Shown: piece by piece, positions 31,750 through 42,643 of the stretch
How positions within the stretch are numbered: the stretch's first letter is position 1
How the letters are laid out: every line of letters starts with the position of its first letter
Assembly: GCA_029168955.1 (NCBI GenBank)
Contig: JAPDOI010001077.1
Location: forward strand, 162,498 to 226,497
Length of the DNA: 64,000 bases
Origin: Aplectana chamaeleonis
Lineage: Eukaryota > Nematoda > Chromadorea > Rhabditida > Cosmocercidae
Direction of reading: 5' to 3'
Made by a program: the position numbers and the translations under genes
Notes under the pieces: model-generated
What the model was told of the DNA's origin: nothing
The model's input: the letters and a program-made list of their open reading frames with translations, nothing else
The model's database searches: none

Positions 31750-33735
31750 GGAGTTTCGGGATGCACTTTTGATATGTTCTAGGGGGAGGAAAGTGTTCCA
31801 GTATCCCACACTCAGAATCTGCTAAATGCCCCCCCAGGCAGTCCCTAAAAAGGATCAAATTTGAACAAGGCCAGAACGGCTCGGACGAAGTGAGCTGGTC
31901 TAACGATTGAATTACCTTTATGTATGTTCAGAATAGATCAGGGCTTGAGCAACAGTGCATAATTCCTTATCTTAACAGAACCAATGCACCAAAATTTTTT
32001 ACATCTATTCTGAACATATCTAAAGGTAATTCCATCGTTAAATCAGGGCTGGGATTAATGAAAGGCAAACCACGGTTACGGCTGGGCTAGCGGAGGAAAC
32101 CGGCATTCACAAAAAATCCGGTTTGGTTACGGCTGGGCTACGATTGGGCTACGCGTAACCGCACCATGGAGCTGCGGTTAACCGCGGTTAGCAGCGGTTT
32201 TGCGGCTTAGTCGTCGAATTGATGGTGTGTTGTACTAGTGCACAACACTGAGGAAACGCACCTTTTGCGAATACGCATAAAAACTTCCACATTATAGGCC
32301 CGCTAGCCATAATGTGTTGCTCTCGATAACAACGAAAATTCTCAGAATCATCAACCTCATCTGTAAGGCCTGTCCTCCCTGCTCTCGCTCTCTTCTTTAT
32401 TTTATAGCACATCGTTGTTCTTTTTGCCTCCAATTTTTGTTCCTAATTCTTGTCTTCCGTGCGCTGACCATTTACCAAGCAGCCACAGGCTATTCGCTGG
32501 GGTTTCTCCTTTTTTTTCGGTTCCGAATTCCCCCATTTTCCCTCAGAAATTTTTCCCAGCACTTTTCGCACACGTTTTCGTTATTTTTCTGTTGGAAAAC
32601 CCTAATTTGGTTTGGTACTGGGATGAATGATTTTGTTTTTTCGCATTTACAACGTTTTCTTCTTCTTTTTTTCTCCGAAGCGCCCACTTCGATTTCAAAT
32701 GTTAATGTTTTTTTACATGGTTCTCTGATCAGCCTGGGTTTTCTCGATGTTTTTAGTTCGAACTTCTGTTTTTCCCTTGCATTTTGAGCTTTTTCCATAT
32801 GATTTTTCTAAGGAGTCGTTTTAGTTTTCTCCTGTTGTGAGCGACAGTAAGCTTGTGTGAGAATGACAAAGAGGAAAAAAAAACAAAAAAGGGATTCTTA
32901 GACAAAAAAAGAGATGAAAGAAAAACTCTGAACTCAAACGAAAAACGGAGAACTTGAAGCCAAAAACTCATCGAGAGGACGATGATGATCCCTGCAGCAA
33001 CACCTAAGCCATGTGAATCACACAAAAGAATTAGAGGGGCGTCTCGAAAAAAAAAAGAAGTTGAAAAGGCTAGTATTGCGATAAAAAAGCTAAATTGGGG
33101 GTTAAAATTTCACCAGCGGGTTTGCGGCTCATCGTGAGAAAGCAGCACCACCTTATGTACTTAAAAATGTGTGTGTGTACTTTAAAAAAACCAAAAATGA
33201 TTCGTTAAAAAAAGGAAAAAATGAAAAACTAAAAAATGGAAAAAACATCTCCAAGTTGAGGAAAATCCCTTTAAATGCCTGCGATCCATTGAAAAAGGTA
33301 AAGCACAAGGTAGACAAGAATAAGAATTGAAAAAGCAAGCAAAATTAGCAATCATGTGCAACAAAAACAGTGACGGGTTAGGGGAATTCCGACCCGAGTG
33401 CCAATATTGATTTTCTCCAATCGAGATTCTCGGCGTCAATTGAGTGGCAAGTACGTGGCCGCGGAATGGTTAGCCACCCAACCGCGATGGGGCTGTTGTG
33501 AATGCCGGTTCGCGGTTTGGCTACCGCTGGGGTTGCTGCCCTAACCAAACCCAAACCTAGCCGGTTGCGTTCATGAATCCCAGCCCAGCTCTACTCACTT
33601 CGGCCGAACCGTTCAGGTCTTGATCAGATTTTGACCTTTTTAGGGACTGCCTGAGGCATTCGGCAGATTCTGAGCATTGGATATTGGAACACTGTCTTCC
33701 CCCTAAAACATATTAAAATTGCATCCCGAGACTCC
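31750..33735. mobile_element. Large foldback element inside the hAT element
   Basis: GGAGTTTCGGGATGCA at 31750 is mirrored by TGCATCCCGAGACTCC ending 33735. The inverse similarity continues inward through CAGGCAGTCCCTAAAAAGG, the CGAAGTGAG block, GGGCTGGGATTMATGAA and AACCGGCATTCACAA, giving arms of roughly 200-300 bp. The centre (32300-33130) is T-rich low-complexity DNA with no gene. The left arm is interrupted by a small MITE at 31903-32038. Confidence 0.75.
31901..32040. mobile_element. 136-bp MITE with TA duplication
   Basis: TA flanks 31903-32038. The arms start ACGATTGAATTACCTTTA and end TTCAGAATAGAT, with the inverse ATCTATTCTGAA through TAATTCCATCGT at the right (about 36 bp, three or four mismatches). 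It interrupts the left arm of the foldback, so it inserted later. Confidence 0.85.
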
Positions 33736-33797
33736 AACTGAAGTTGGCAACCCATCCTTGTAAGTAAACGTTGGTGTATTATAGCACAAAATCGATT

Positions 33798-33880
33798 TTG
33801 CCGTTTGCCGGTCATTTTTGGGGTTTGCCGCTGCCGTTGCCGTTTGCCGAAATTTTAAATTCTTTTGCCGCACACCCCTG
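33798..33880. repeat. Right subterminal and terminal part of the hAT element
   Basis: TTTGCCG units and the CATTTTTGGGGTTTGCCG block are repeated here in the same orientation as at the left end. They are followed by TTTTGCCGCACACCCCTG, the exact terminal inverse. Confidence 0.85.
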
Positions 33881-33888
33881 GTGGTGAT

Positions 33889-34734
33889 ACGCGCAGGTAG
33901 GTTCCTAAACACCGCCTCTTTTGTATATGTGCAGCCTTGGTTAAGGAATATGGGGGGGGGTTGCGAACACATGCAGAGACACACGCGATGACCTCGAAAG
34001 TCACATATCGCCACGCTCCGGTGATGAGCAGAGTGTTTTGACAGCTCCAACCGCCATCGCCGACACCTCGGATCTCATCAGAGTGTCTTGAATTCGGAGA
34101 TGAGGGAGGGGGAAGAATACAGGTTAATTAGGGGCCGGATTAATCAACGGAAGGCTGGGTTTGCATTGACCCACTGTAACTCTAACCGAGCGTCTGCCTA
34201 CACAACGCACCAAATCTTGATTCACCAAGCGCTAATCAGAATGGGTTACGCTGACCGAAATCTTTGGGCGTGAATCTGAATTCGGTTGCACACAAGACGT
34301 GCGAATTGCCGCCTTATACCAAAAATCGGGATAAATTCGGGATATGAGCTCTCTGCATACCGAGGGAGTTGTCTCACCTTTTGCTGCTCTAATTCCACTC
34401 GGGAGCACTTCACTTGAATTGAGTAGCGTGACGTTTCGAACTGCATAAACGGAACAACTCCTCCGTCGATGTGTAGGAGCCACTATCCCATTTAATCTGT
34501 TTCCGGGAAAATCTTTCCAATAGCTAAGAAGTAAAGCGGTAAGATCGTTATGGGAATAAGGGAGCGTTTGTTCATTGGTGTTGCGTGAAATATTTAGGGT
34601 TTTAATAGCATTTTATTACGAAGCAATGCAGCATAGGTCAAATCCCGAAAATGTATGGACTACTCCTTCTCCTCCCACTGGTTGAGGAGAAATGATTTCT
34701 TTCACACCCAGTAATTATCATGGTACATAGGTCG
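33889..34734. other. No gene recognised
   Basis: No motif or repeat boundary was recognised. Short ORFs of 60-115 codons carry no known domain. Confidence 0.5.
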
Positions 34735-35015
34735 AAGGCAGCAGACACGCTCAAAAATGATATCGATTTTATGACATAAATCGAAGGTTTGGAGCGGGTA
34801 GAATGGGGAACTGATGAGAAAACCAACGAAAACTGTATGCAAGGAGAGGAATAACGGTTGCTTTTGTTATCGGCTAGAATGGACGAGTTTCACTGCGCGC
34901 GACTGAAGCAGGGAATATTAGCGACAAAACGGTTGAGATGCCGATAGACTCATACAGCCTGTACTAGATGTCTCACCTCATTGGAAGCATTAAAAACCAG
35001 AAAGAGTGACCTTAT
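34735..35015 (+). mobile_element. TTAA-AGGCA element, class F2, 3'-truncated
   Basis: It starts AGGCAGCAGACACGCTC after GTCGA in place of TTAA, and follows the copy at 19469 closely (AAAAATGATATCGATTTTAT, GGACGAGTTTCACTGCGCG, GGAAGCATTAAAAACCAG). Similarity stops near 35015, leaving out the right half. Confidence 0.75.
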
Positions 35016-35880
35016 TCGAAGAATGTCTCAGGCGAACGGTGGCGTCGACAACAGGCTGATTCGCCCACCATGAGTCACCGCTGACCAACTCGCCGATATT
35101 AGGCGGGGCCGTGGCCGCGAGTTATGATCTGGTCGATGTCGAGCTGTTGCACAGCTAGCGTTTTCGCGTGCTATATAAAAGGAAAGAATACGACGCACTG
35201 GACACGCCGTTCTACTGTCGTAGTGGTATGTAGGTTGTCGGAAAAGTTTCAAGCCACCTAAATTCGCCAATTTTTATAACATAGCCCAATGCGTAATAGT
35301 TTTCAAAAGCGCCAAATGTTGTCTATCTGATGTTTCTTTCAGCTCTGAGATATACATCCGAACCTCTATCGGCGGTTTTAGAATGTTTTCTTTCGTTGAC
35401 TGATTTCTATAAATACGCTAGGATTTGATGGAAATCACCCAGAAGTCTATAGGATGAAATGTCCTAGCATACACGGATGTTTTTGGTTGGTACGCTGCGA
35501 CGCAGCACGCGTCGCGTTGGCTCGCCCGCGTACCACCATTTCCGCACCCCAAAGGTTTCGATGAGCTGATTGAAAGTTGGAGTAGAGTAAGGGTAGGCGT
35601 GTACGCCTGGGAAAGGGGTAGTTTGTTGCGAAAAGACTTGAGGAGGCACTGAGAGCCGTTTCAGCAAAATCTGTCGGCACGCTGGTAAATTTTGCTCAAG
35701 TATCCTCTGTTTCCGAGCCAAATTTACTCTGTTCCATCGCGCGCTTGTGCGGAGCGACTGCAGAGACAGCGAGAAAGTGTGCGGGAAAGGAACCGCAGCG
35801 TACGTGCGCAGACGCACGCGATGACCGGAATTTAATTGCACTCAGAGGATTCAAGAACTGTGCTTAGCGGAACGAAATTC
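35016..35880. other. No gene recognised
   Basis: A TATATAAAAGG sequence lies at 35172-35182 without any supported transcript. The ORFs at 35447-35841 show no domain. Confidence 0.45.
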
Positions 35881-36024
35881 GGCTACGCAGTTGCGGCCAG
35901 CCGCTGTTGCAGCACGCACGCAGGACAGTGGTAGTCGTGCTGGGACCAACAGGGCCGTGCACGACTACCCTTACGATTGGCATTGTACTACGTGCTGCAA
36001 CAGTGGTTCTCTTTAACTGCGGAG
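35881..36024. repeat. Short inverted-repeat element
   Basis: CCGCTGTTGCAGCACG at 35901-35916 is mirrored by CGTGCTGCAACAGTGG at 35991-36006. An inner pair GTAGTCGTGC/GCACGACTAC encloses a 18-nt centre. It is probably a MITE; no target duplication is clear. Confidence 0.6.
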
Positions 36025-36236
36025 CGAGACTTTGACCCGATAAAGAACGCAAGTTCGATAGAAAGTTGAAAAATATTTTGGTTCCATCAGTTTTAAAGAT
36101 CCCGGAGATTTTACTTGTTCATTGTAATTGAAATGCTCAATAAAAAAAAGGAGAGAGGAAAAAATGGTCACATGGTTTTTCCTTGGAAAAAAAATCTGGA
36201 AGGAGGAGGCTGGAGGTCCCATTTGTGGAAGGGCTA

Positions 36237-37498
36237 TACAGGGTGGGTATTTAATACCCGTACACTTTTGCCTCACGCATTTGAAAGCCAGGTATTGATT
36301 GTGCTGACCCGCTTCTGGTGAATTTGCAAAGCATAACCCTCTCCAATACCTGCACGAAACTTAGGGTTCTCACGTTAGCTTTTCAGAGCATGGTAGCTCC
36401 TAATACGAAAACAGCCGCAATTCTTCAACTGAGAAGTGCCGGACATCCAGCTTCGAGGATCGCTGGTCTTCTCAAAGTCCTCCGCCAAACCATTTACGAT
36501 GTAATCAATCAAGGTATGATTGATGACCGTATTCGTCTTGGACGGCCGCTGACTGTACCGACAAGTCATCTGAGAAAAATTCTGAAAAAACCCATTGAAC
36601 GCAAAGCCAATAGCAGTATGAGGACAACGGCTCGAGAATTGAACGTGTTGGAGGGAACCGTGAGAAAGGTGGTCAGGGGGTAACTCCATATGCGTCCCTA
36701 CAAATGGCAAAAAAGGCATGGCATGAGCAATGCACGAAAGAAGAGGAGAGTAAAGAAGTGTAAGGCTGTACTCCTGCGGGCCGGGAAAAAAACCAGCACT
36801 TGAAGATGCTTTTCGTAGATGAAAAGCTGCTCACCGTGGAACAGAGTTACAACAACCAAAACGTCCGGGTGCTTGCACATGCCAGTGAGGAAGCTACCAA
36901 GGCGGGAAGAATCGTTTCGCGCAGGGTTATTCACTCGTCCGTAATGGTTTGAGCTGCCTCTCGTTTTCAGTGAGAAAGGTGTGAAAATCGATGCTGACAC
37001 CTATCTGCAAGCCTTTCTCGAGCAGCATATGTTGCCGTGGTCGACGGAACATTATAAGGTAAGGCAATGGATGTTTCAACAAGATGGCACTCCGGCTCAC
37101 AATTCTAAGAAAGTCCCATTGGTGTCGTGAGAAACTACCGGATTTCATCGCCGTGACTGCACGGCCAGCAAACTGTCCAGATCTCAACGTTATGGACTAC
37201 TGCATCTGGAGCATTTTGAAGGAGAGAGCCTGCGTAACAGAACACACTAGTATCACCGCACTCGAACCTTCATTGAAGAAAGCCTGGAGTGAGATTCCTC
37301 AGGATGTGCTGCGGGTCGCTGTGGATGCGTACCCGGATCGTCTTCAAGCAGTCATCAAAGCTGAAGGCGACCACATAGAGTGATTTCTGGTACTTTTCAA
37401 TGACTCTGTTGTCAGTAGAATATAGTAAAGATAGCTCCCAATTTCCTTGTTTCTTTGATGAGTTACGCTGTCCGTGTACGGGTATTTAATACCCTGTA
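36237..37498 (+). mobile_element. Tc1/mariner element, about 1.26 kb
   Basis: TA at 36237-36238 and 37497-37498 encloses 36239-37496. The termini are CAGGGTGGGTATTTAATACC and, inverted, CAGGGTATTAAATACCCGTA, each continuing to CCCGTACAC; the left copy has two extra bases. The terminal repeat itself contains the palindrome GGTATTWAATACC. The length is normal for the superfamily, so this is a full-length but dead copy with its own decayed transposase. Confidence 0.9.
36390..37383 (+). pseudogene. Tc1/mariner transposase, about DD37D type, degenerate
   Basis: The first piece (36390-36683) has the N-terminal DNA-binding region: ILQLRSAGHPASRIAGLLK, RLGRPLTVP, and RTTARELNVLEGTVRKVVR. After stops and shifts, a frame around 36810 gives LFVDEKLLTVEQ (first catalytic Asp), QQDGTPAHN at 37077-37095 (second Asp) and, from 37147, ANCPDLNVMDYCIWSIL (third Asp, codon 37195-37197). 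The spacing between the second and third Asp is about 36-37 residues across one frameshift. The C-terminus reads KAWSEIPQDVLRVAVDAYP and ends normally at 37383. I chose the Met at 36390 because upstream residues do not look like transposase. Confidence 0.88.
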
Positions 37499-38473
37499 GT
37501 TTCCAATCTCATCCGAAAAAAAAACTCAAATGGAGGGATGGGCTCAAATATGTGGATGGGTACAATTACTGGAAATCCGGTGAGCCGACAATCAGATAGG
37601 AAAGAAAACTCTAGAAAGGCTGCAGAAAGCGAGGGTTACCTCTCGCAATCGTGAAAAAATACACGGCGTTCGGATACGCTCCATTGGCGCCAATTCGGTT
37701 TTCGCATGCAACTGACGTCCATTCGCTTTTGAGAGACCGCGCTGACAATGTGGGAAAGTGAAGGAGAGAACCTGATCAACTCAGAGAGGATCACAATAAG
37801 AATTACTATACTGCGTGCCACACGATTATAAGTTCCGTAGGTTAGCGAGTTTCCACTGCGGCCATACATATCTCAAGGCAGATAGTTTCTATAAACACGT
37901 GAACGACATTCACTAAACAATGAACGTATTGACATCTCACTGCAGTGGCACTTCGATTATCTTTGGACATTTCAATCAAATGATTGTGCCACACCCGCTT
38001 CCGTGCCTTTTGAGTTCGAAATGATTTGAACAGTTAAAATATTTGAATACTGAATTTTCCATAGGGACTAAATTAAATGTCGTAGATGAAGCAATGTGAG
38101 AGCTTCCGCGGTTTTATAGAAGGAGCGCAGGAAAGGTTTTTCAGAAAAGCGTATAGCGCGGACAATGGCTAAATACTTGGCTCGCAGGCGGCTTTTCCGC
38201 GTCAGTTGTCCTTTGAGGGCCATACAGAGCCTGATCGGCAATCGGGCGGCCTTTCAAGGGGAGCTCAGTAATGAAAGGAAGGTGAAAGGTCGTAGTGTTC
38301 TTTTCGTGAAAAGGGCCGATTCATGTGGGAAGTTTGGATAAGCCAATAAGTCTCTAGTAAAGGACCGATATTCATCCAAGGGGTTAGTTACAGTTTATCC
38401 CACTCTTGGAAATAAGCTCCCACAAAGGCAGCTTGACTCCATTACACATACAATTCATCTTCGCTATGCCGTT
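37499..38473. other. No gene recognised
   Basis: No motif, RNA signature or repeat end was recognised. Confidence 0.5.
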
Positions 38474-38682
38474 CAGTCCGCAAAGTGCACGCTGATTGCG
38501 AAAGAGTGCTGCGGCGCGGTTGCGAGCATCCTCAGACAGGGATGTGGGATCACCCGGGCGGTTTGATCACTCGGGCACCAAACGGGAACCCCCAACCCCT
38601 GGGTGATCCCACATTCCCGTTTGAGGATACTCGCTAACGCGCCGGTGCACGCTTTCGCAATCAGCGTGCACTTTGCGGACTG
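38474..38682. mobile_element. 209-bp hairpin MITE with perfect 31-bp ends
   Basis: CAGTCCGCAAAGTGCACGCT through GATTGCGAAAG (38474-38504) is exactly inverted at 38652-38682. Further inward the arms continue with mismatches (GGGATGTGGGATCACCC opposite GGGTGATCCCACATTCCC). There is no coding capacity and no clear target duplication. Confidence 0.85.
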
Positions 38683-39098
38683 AGCGGCCTTGCGCGGGTG
38701 AACTGTAAACGGGGAGGGTCGAATAGAGAAAAATCGCACCCACATAAAAATTTAGCTCACTCAGAGGTTTTAACGTCTAGAGAAAATCGGGAAACGTTTC
38801 AAATGTGTTCGAAATTATTCTTTGATCCTCACCTATCTCTAATGTTCCGTCAACTATAATAACTTCCGAACCAGTTTGGGTCTATTTTCACGATGAGTGC
38901 ATCAAAATTTTCAAAACATTTCCGGTGAAGATCTTGATTGAGTTGTCCAGTTTTTGATGACAGGAGTAAACCTTCAGAAGACTTACGCCCCAGTCGTAGT
39001 CAGCTGACCGGCTGTAGCCATCCCTGTCGATTAGCATCTACATAAAAAACGAGTTATGGATCATCTCCAGAATTTTCCCATTATGTTGTGCTTATCTT

Positions 39099-39327
39099 GG
39101 CTAAATTCCGGTCCGCAATTGCGTCTCGACACGCTCCGCGGCCGCACGCGCTGGATTGAGTCGAGTTTGTAGAGCCAAAGCAGTTTTCTCCAATTTTGTT
39201 TACTTCCCACCTTCTAAAACCGCCCAAGAGTCAACAGATCGGCTGCTGCGGCGCTGGAAGCTCTTCCGACTCGGATGCGCGCGGCCGCAAAGCGTGTCGA
39301 GACGCAATTGCGGACCGGAATTTGGCC
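39099..39327. mobile_element. MITE abutting the CR1 fragment
   Basis: The 37-bp ends start GGCTAAATTCCGGTCCGCAA and match the inverse at 39291-39327 in 36 of 37 positions. A NotI-like GCGGCCGC lies inside each arm. The right end touches the first base of recognisable CR1 sequence. Confidence 0.85.
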
Positions 39328-40431
39328 CAGAGAAGCACAGTACCTTCCAATCAGCATGTTTTCCAGAGAGGGAATTCAACTGTCACTGCTATGATTGAAG
39401 TTTTAAATGACTGGACTAAGCTCGTGGATGAAGGCAAGAGCGTGGATGCTGTATTCTTCGATTTTTCGAAAGCTTTCGATAGAGTCCCACATCAAAAATT
39501 GATGCTCAAGCTCGAAATGGTTGGAGTTCATCCTAGAAATATTGCGTGGCTCCGTTCATTCCTCTCTGATAGAACTTCTTCTGTTGGTATGAAGAACTCG
39601 TTTTCAAGCTCCAGGCCGGTTGCTAGTGGAGTTCCACAGGGTAGTGTACTCTCCCCAATACTATTCAATATATATACGTTCGAATTGTGCGACATAATTC
39701 GCGGCCACGATGTAGGGTTTTGTTCATTTGCAGACGACCTCAAAATTTACCGTGTTGCAGATAGCCAAGCAGATAACAGCGCGATTCAAGCAGCGATAAA
39801 TTCTGTTACTAAATGGTCTCAAGAATGGGAGTTGCCTTCGTCTAAAGAGAAAACTAAAGTTTTGCACATAGGGACTCGGAATAGGAACCATGCGTACAAT
39901 ATTCAAGGTACCTCAATTGCATTAGCGGAAGAAGTAAGAGACCTCGGATTTCTGCTTACCAAAAATCTCAGTTTCGACAAACACTGTGACAACATCTCTA
40001 TAAAAGCAAGTAAAATGGTCAACAACCTTTTTAGAGCTCTTTCAACGCAAAATACCAGTGTTTTGATTCATGCGTATAAGTGCTATGTAAGGCCTATAAT
40101 GGAATATGGTACACCAGTGTTTAGCCCATTCAAGCGGAAAAGCATAGAAAAGTTAGAAAGAGTGCAAAATGGTTTCACAAGAAAATTGATGATAAGATCG
40201 CTCGGGTTTCTTTATGAGCAAATACCTTCGAGTAAACAAAGGAATGAAAACTTTGGGTTGCGAAGCCTTTCGATGAGAAGGAAAATGTTCGATCTTCTTT
40301 TGCTTCATCAAATTCTCCACGGCCAGTGTGGTCTCCGATCTGCGAACCTCTTCACCGATAGGGCTTCAGTCACTAGAGGGGGTACATTCAAGCTACAACT
40401 GAAAAGGGCCAGGCTAGACTGTATGCGTTAA
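39328..40431 (+). pseudogene. CR1 reverse transcriptase, truncated, long intact frame
   Basis: The open frame (39196-40431, 411 codons) is CR1 only from about residue 45; the first part comes from the upstream MITE. Motif A is DAVFFDFSKAFDRVPH (residues 84-99), motif B is SGVPQGSVLSPILFNIY (144-160), and motif C is FADDLKIY (178-185), with FADD in place of YADD as is common in CR1. CYVRPIMEYGTPVFSP and RKLMIRSLG belong to the thumb/C-terminal part. A TAA at 40429-40431 interrupts the conserved end; 36 more in-frame codons (FFINRRVPLFKRL) follow to TGA at 40542. It lacks the endonuclease, so it cannot transpose by itself. Confidence 0.9.
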
Positions 40432-40712
40432 TTCTTTATTAATAGAAGAGTGCCATTGTTTAAAAGACTCTGCAGAACATCCGCAATTCCTTTTAGCCGC
40501 AACTTATTCAAAAAGCTCATTCTTAGTAGTTTCACATCCTGATGCTTGCCTATACTGTTCCTGTTCCGTACTTGCTGATTTTTTTTTCGTGCTGTCCATT
40601 TCAACTTCTCGTGTTTATGTGATTTCATTTGTTATCGGCTGGTTTCAATTGAGCTACTCTTGTTTCCTTTCACATAGGTTGATCTTATGTAATAAACATA
40701 CATACATACACA
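39328..40712 (+). mobile_element. CR1-type LINE, 5'-truncated
   Basis: The reverse transcriptase (motifs A-C and thumb) is followed by a 3' untranslated region and a tail AATAAACATACATACATACA near 40688-40707. CR1 elements commonly end in a short tandem repeat rather than poly(A). The endonuclease and the first reverse transcriptase motifs are absent, as usual for 5'-truncated copies; the left edge coincides with a MITE. Confidence 0.85.
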
Positions 40713-40736
40713 TGGTTTCCGCATTCCATTTAGTCT

Positions 40737-41155
40737 GAGGGGTCGCTTATACTTCCGCCGCTGAGCGGCGCGGCGAAGTGCAATCCTCTAAGGGGGTTTT
40801 TAGAGTTTACAGCGGCGCGGCGCGATTGCTTGATTCGTATGCGAATCGACTAGCGGCGCGTAATCGATCGATACCCACACAAAACATCTCATTGCGCCGC
40901 GCTGCTATGGAACTCTAAGGGATCTTTTGTACTCCCGCCGCGGAGCTGCTCGGCACAGTGCATTTCTGTAATATCGATTACAACGCTCGGCCTGATCAAT
41001 ATTACAGAAATGCATTGAGCAGCGCCGCTCGGCGGCGGGAGTATAAACGACCCCTTAAATAGGCCTAATATGAATCGTGCCGCGCCGCGTGATCAATATT
41101 GCAGCAAGGTACTGTGCCGCGCCGTTCGGCGGCGGAAGTATAAACGACCCCTTAG
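40737..41155. mobile_element. GC-rich MITE with a nested copy of itself
   Basis: The outer ends GAGGGGTCGCTTATACTTCC and the inverse GGAAGTATAAACGACCCCTT enclose CGCCGC-rich arms. A related element, 40915-41057, with ends CTAAGGGATC and ACCCCTTA, lies inside. The inner one holds CAGTGCATTTCTGTAATAT and its inverse. TACTTCC-CGC in the termini resembles the palindromic modules at 12096 and 13795. Confidence 0.75.
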
Positions 41156-41800
41156 GCATGGACAAGGTGGCCGGCCGTGCGGTGTTGGTGGGATCACAGG
41201 TCAATAGGGTTTCAATCGCACGCGCATCTACATCATGCAAGTCGGGTGTGAAGAATCCACCCGTTGTGACCGGACTGAGCACGCCTGAGCCGTCCAAGGC
41301 CGTCCCGATCGGTATTAGGGGTGTGCGTTTTTCGTTTTTCGATTTTTCGGTTTTTTCGTTTTTCGCCCTTTTGGCGAAAAATCAATATCGAAAAAAACGA
41401 AAAAGTTTAAATTTTTTTCGGTTTTTTTCGGTCTGAAATTTGCGGTTCTGATGCGACTTGCAGTCGATCCTTCGCTGCTTACAGATGTCTCCAGCAAGTT
41501 TGCACACGTCTCTGACTTTATTCCAGAATCAAGCAGAAGCAAACGTATGATCTGCACCTTGCACGACGGTTCCTTCTACTACATCACTTTCGATTAAAAT
41601 TACATTGATGGAGCCGAAATTTTTGAATTTCCTGTTGTTCAGCAGACTAAAACGACACGGCGCATCTTTTGAGCATGGCCATAACTTTCAGGAATAATTC
41701 TTCGAAAAACCAAAAATACACATTTCGACAGGCGGAAACATCACCAATATAATAACGCTAATCGATTCCGCATAGCAGATAACCTGCATCGGTAATTCGA

Positions 41801-42639
41801 AGGCAGCGTTCACGATAATCATTCTCGATGACTTTCCGCAGTGAAATGATAGGCGAGAAGAATTCTATGCTCTCAGTGACGAAAAAATGGTTTAAAAAGA
41901 GCTAGGAATGGCTAAATAATGGATGCAAACAGGCGTTCTGAGGTCACCGAAACTCCTCATGTCGCCTTTCCGCCCTAGAACCTCGAGGTTGTGATAACAT
42001 GAAGTACTCAAGTCAAGGAAATACTGATGAGCGAGCTAAACCGCTTGATTATCACTGTTATAACTTTGACTTTAACTTTATTACGCGCCCTTGCAGAAGT
42101 GTAGAAACATAGAAAAGGCAAAAAAAAACATCGAAAACATCAAGGAATTTGAAAAATGACAAGTTTCGAAAGGAAAAAACGTAAAACAATTAATAGATCC
42201 TTGCTCGACAATGTAGGTAATTTTTGACAAGTGTTTTGAATTTAACAAGTTGATCGGTATCTGAACAGTATGACTCATCTTCAAGTATTCCATGCCGGCT
42301 CTGAAGGTGAAGAAGCCGCGCCACAAAGAGGTGCGCGGCTGACGGAATTTAAGCTTGAACCTTTCTCTCCTAGTATTTGTTATATTTTGCTATGACTGAG
42401 CGCTCCGCTCTTTACTCCGCCCGGACTCATCCGAGCAAGATAAGCTTTAGCATCCTTCGTAGCGGCTGAAGCCTCCACGCTCAAACGCTCAAAAGTCAAC
42501 TTAATAAAGTGTGGCCCTCTTTTAGCAACAAAACACGGTTTCCGCGTTTTCTTCAAGCATGCCTTGCTGTATAGGGCACCAGAATTTCCGGTAAACGAAA
42601 GAAGAGATATCAAAAGTGCAATCTATTGTGAACACTGCT
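41801..42639 (+). mobile_element. TTAA-AGGCA element, class F1, enlarged
   Basis: It starts AGGCAGCGTTCACGATAATC after TTCGA and ends TTGTGAACACTGCT followed by TTAA. At 839 bp it is about 350 bp longer than other F1 copies. TAACTTTGACTTTAACTTTA near 42060 resembles the inverse of the RTE 3' tail (ACTTTGACTTA), so a small LINE-derived insertion may explain part of the excess. Confidence 0.65.
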
Positions 42640-42643
42640 TTAA

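Larger units (their letters stand above)
28698..33888. mobile_element. hAT-type element, 5.2 kb, with 8-bp target duplication
   Basis: GTGGTGAT at 28698-28705 and again at 33881-33888 flanks 28706-33880. The termini are CAGGGGTGTGCGGCAA and its exact inverse (16 of 16). An 8-bp duplication with CAGGG ends is the hAT signature. Subterminal DNA at both ends carries the heptad TTTGCCG in direct orientation. No hAT transposase is recognisable inside. Much of the interior is later insertions: two F1, one F2, and a 2-kb foldback holding a MITE. The original element was therefore much shorter. Confidence 0.85.

Noticed and set aside
32314..32787. 157-codon possible membrane protein
   Set aside because: Rich in Phe, Ser and Leu because the DNA is T-rich low complexity in the loop of a foldback element; the opposite strand gives a Lys/Glu-rich frame of the same kind.
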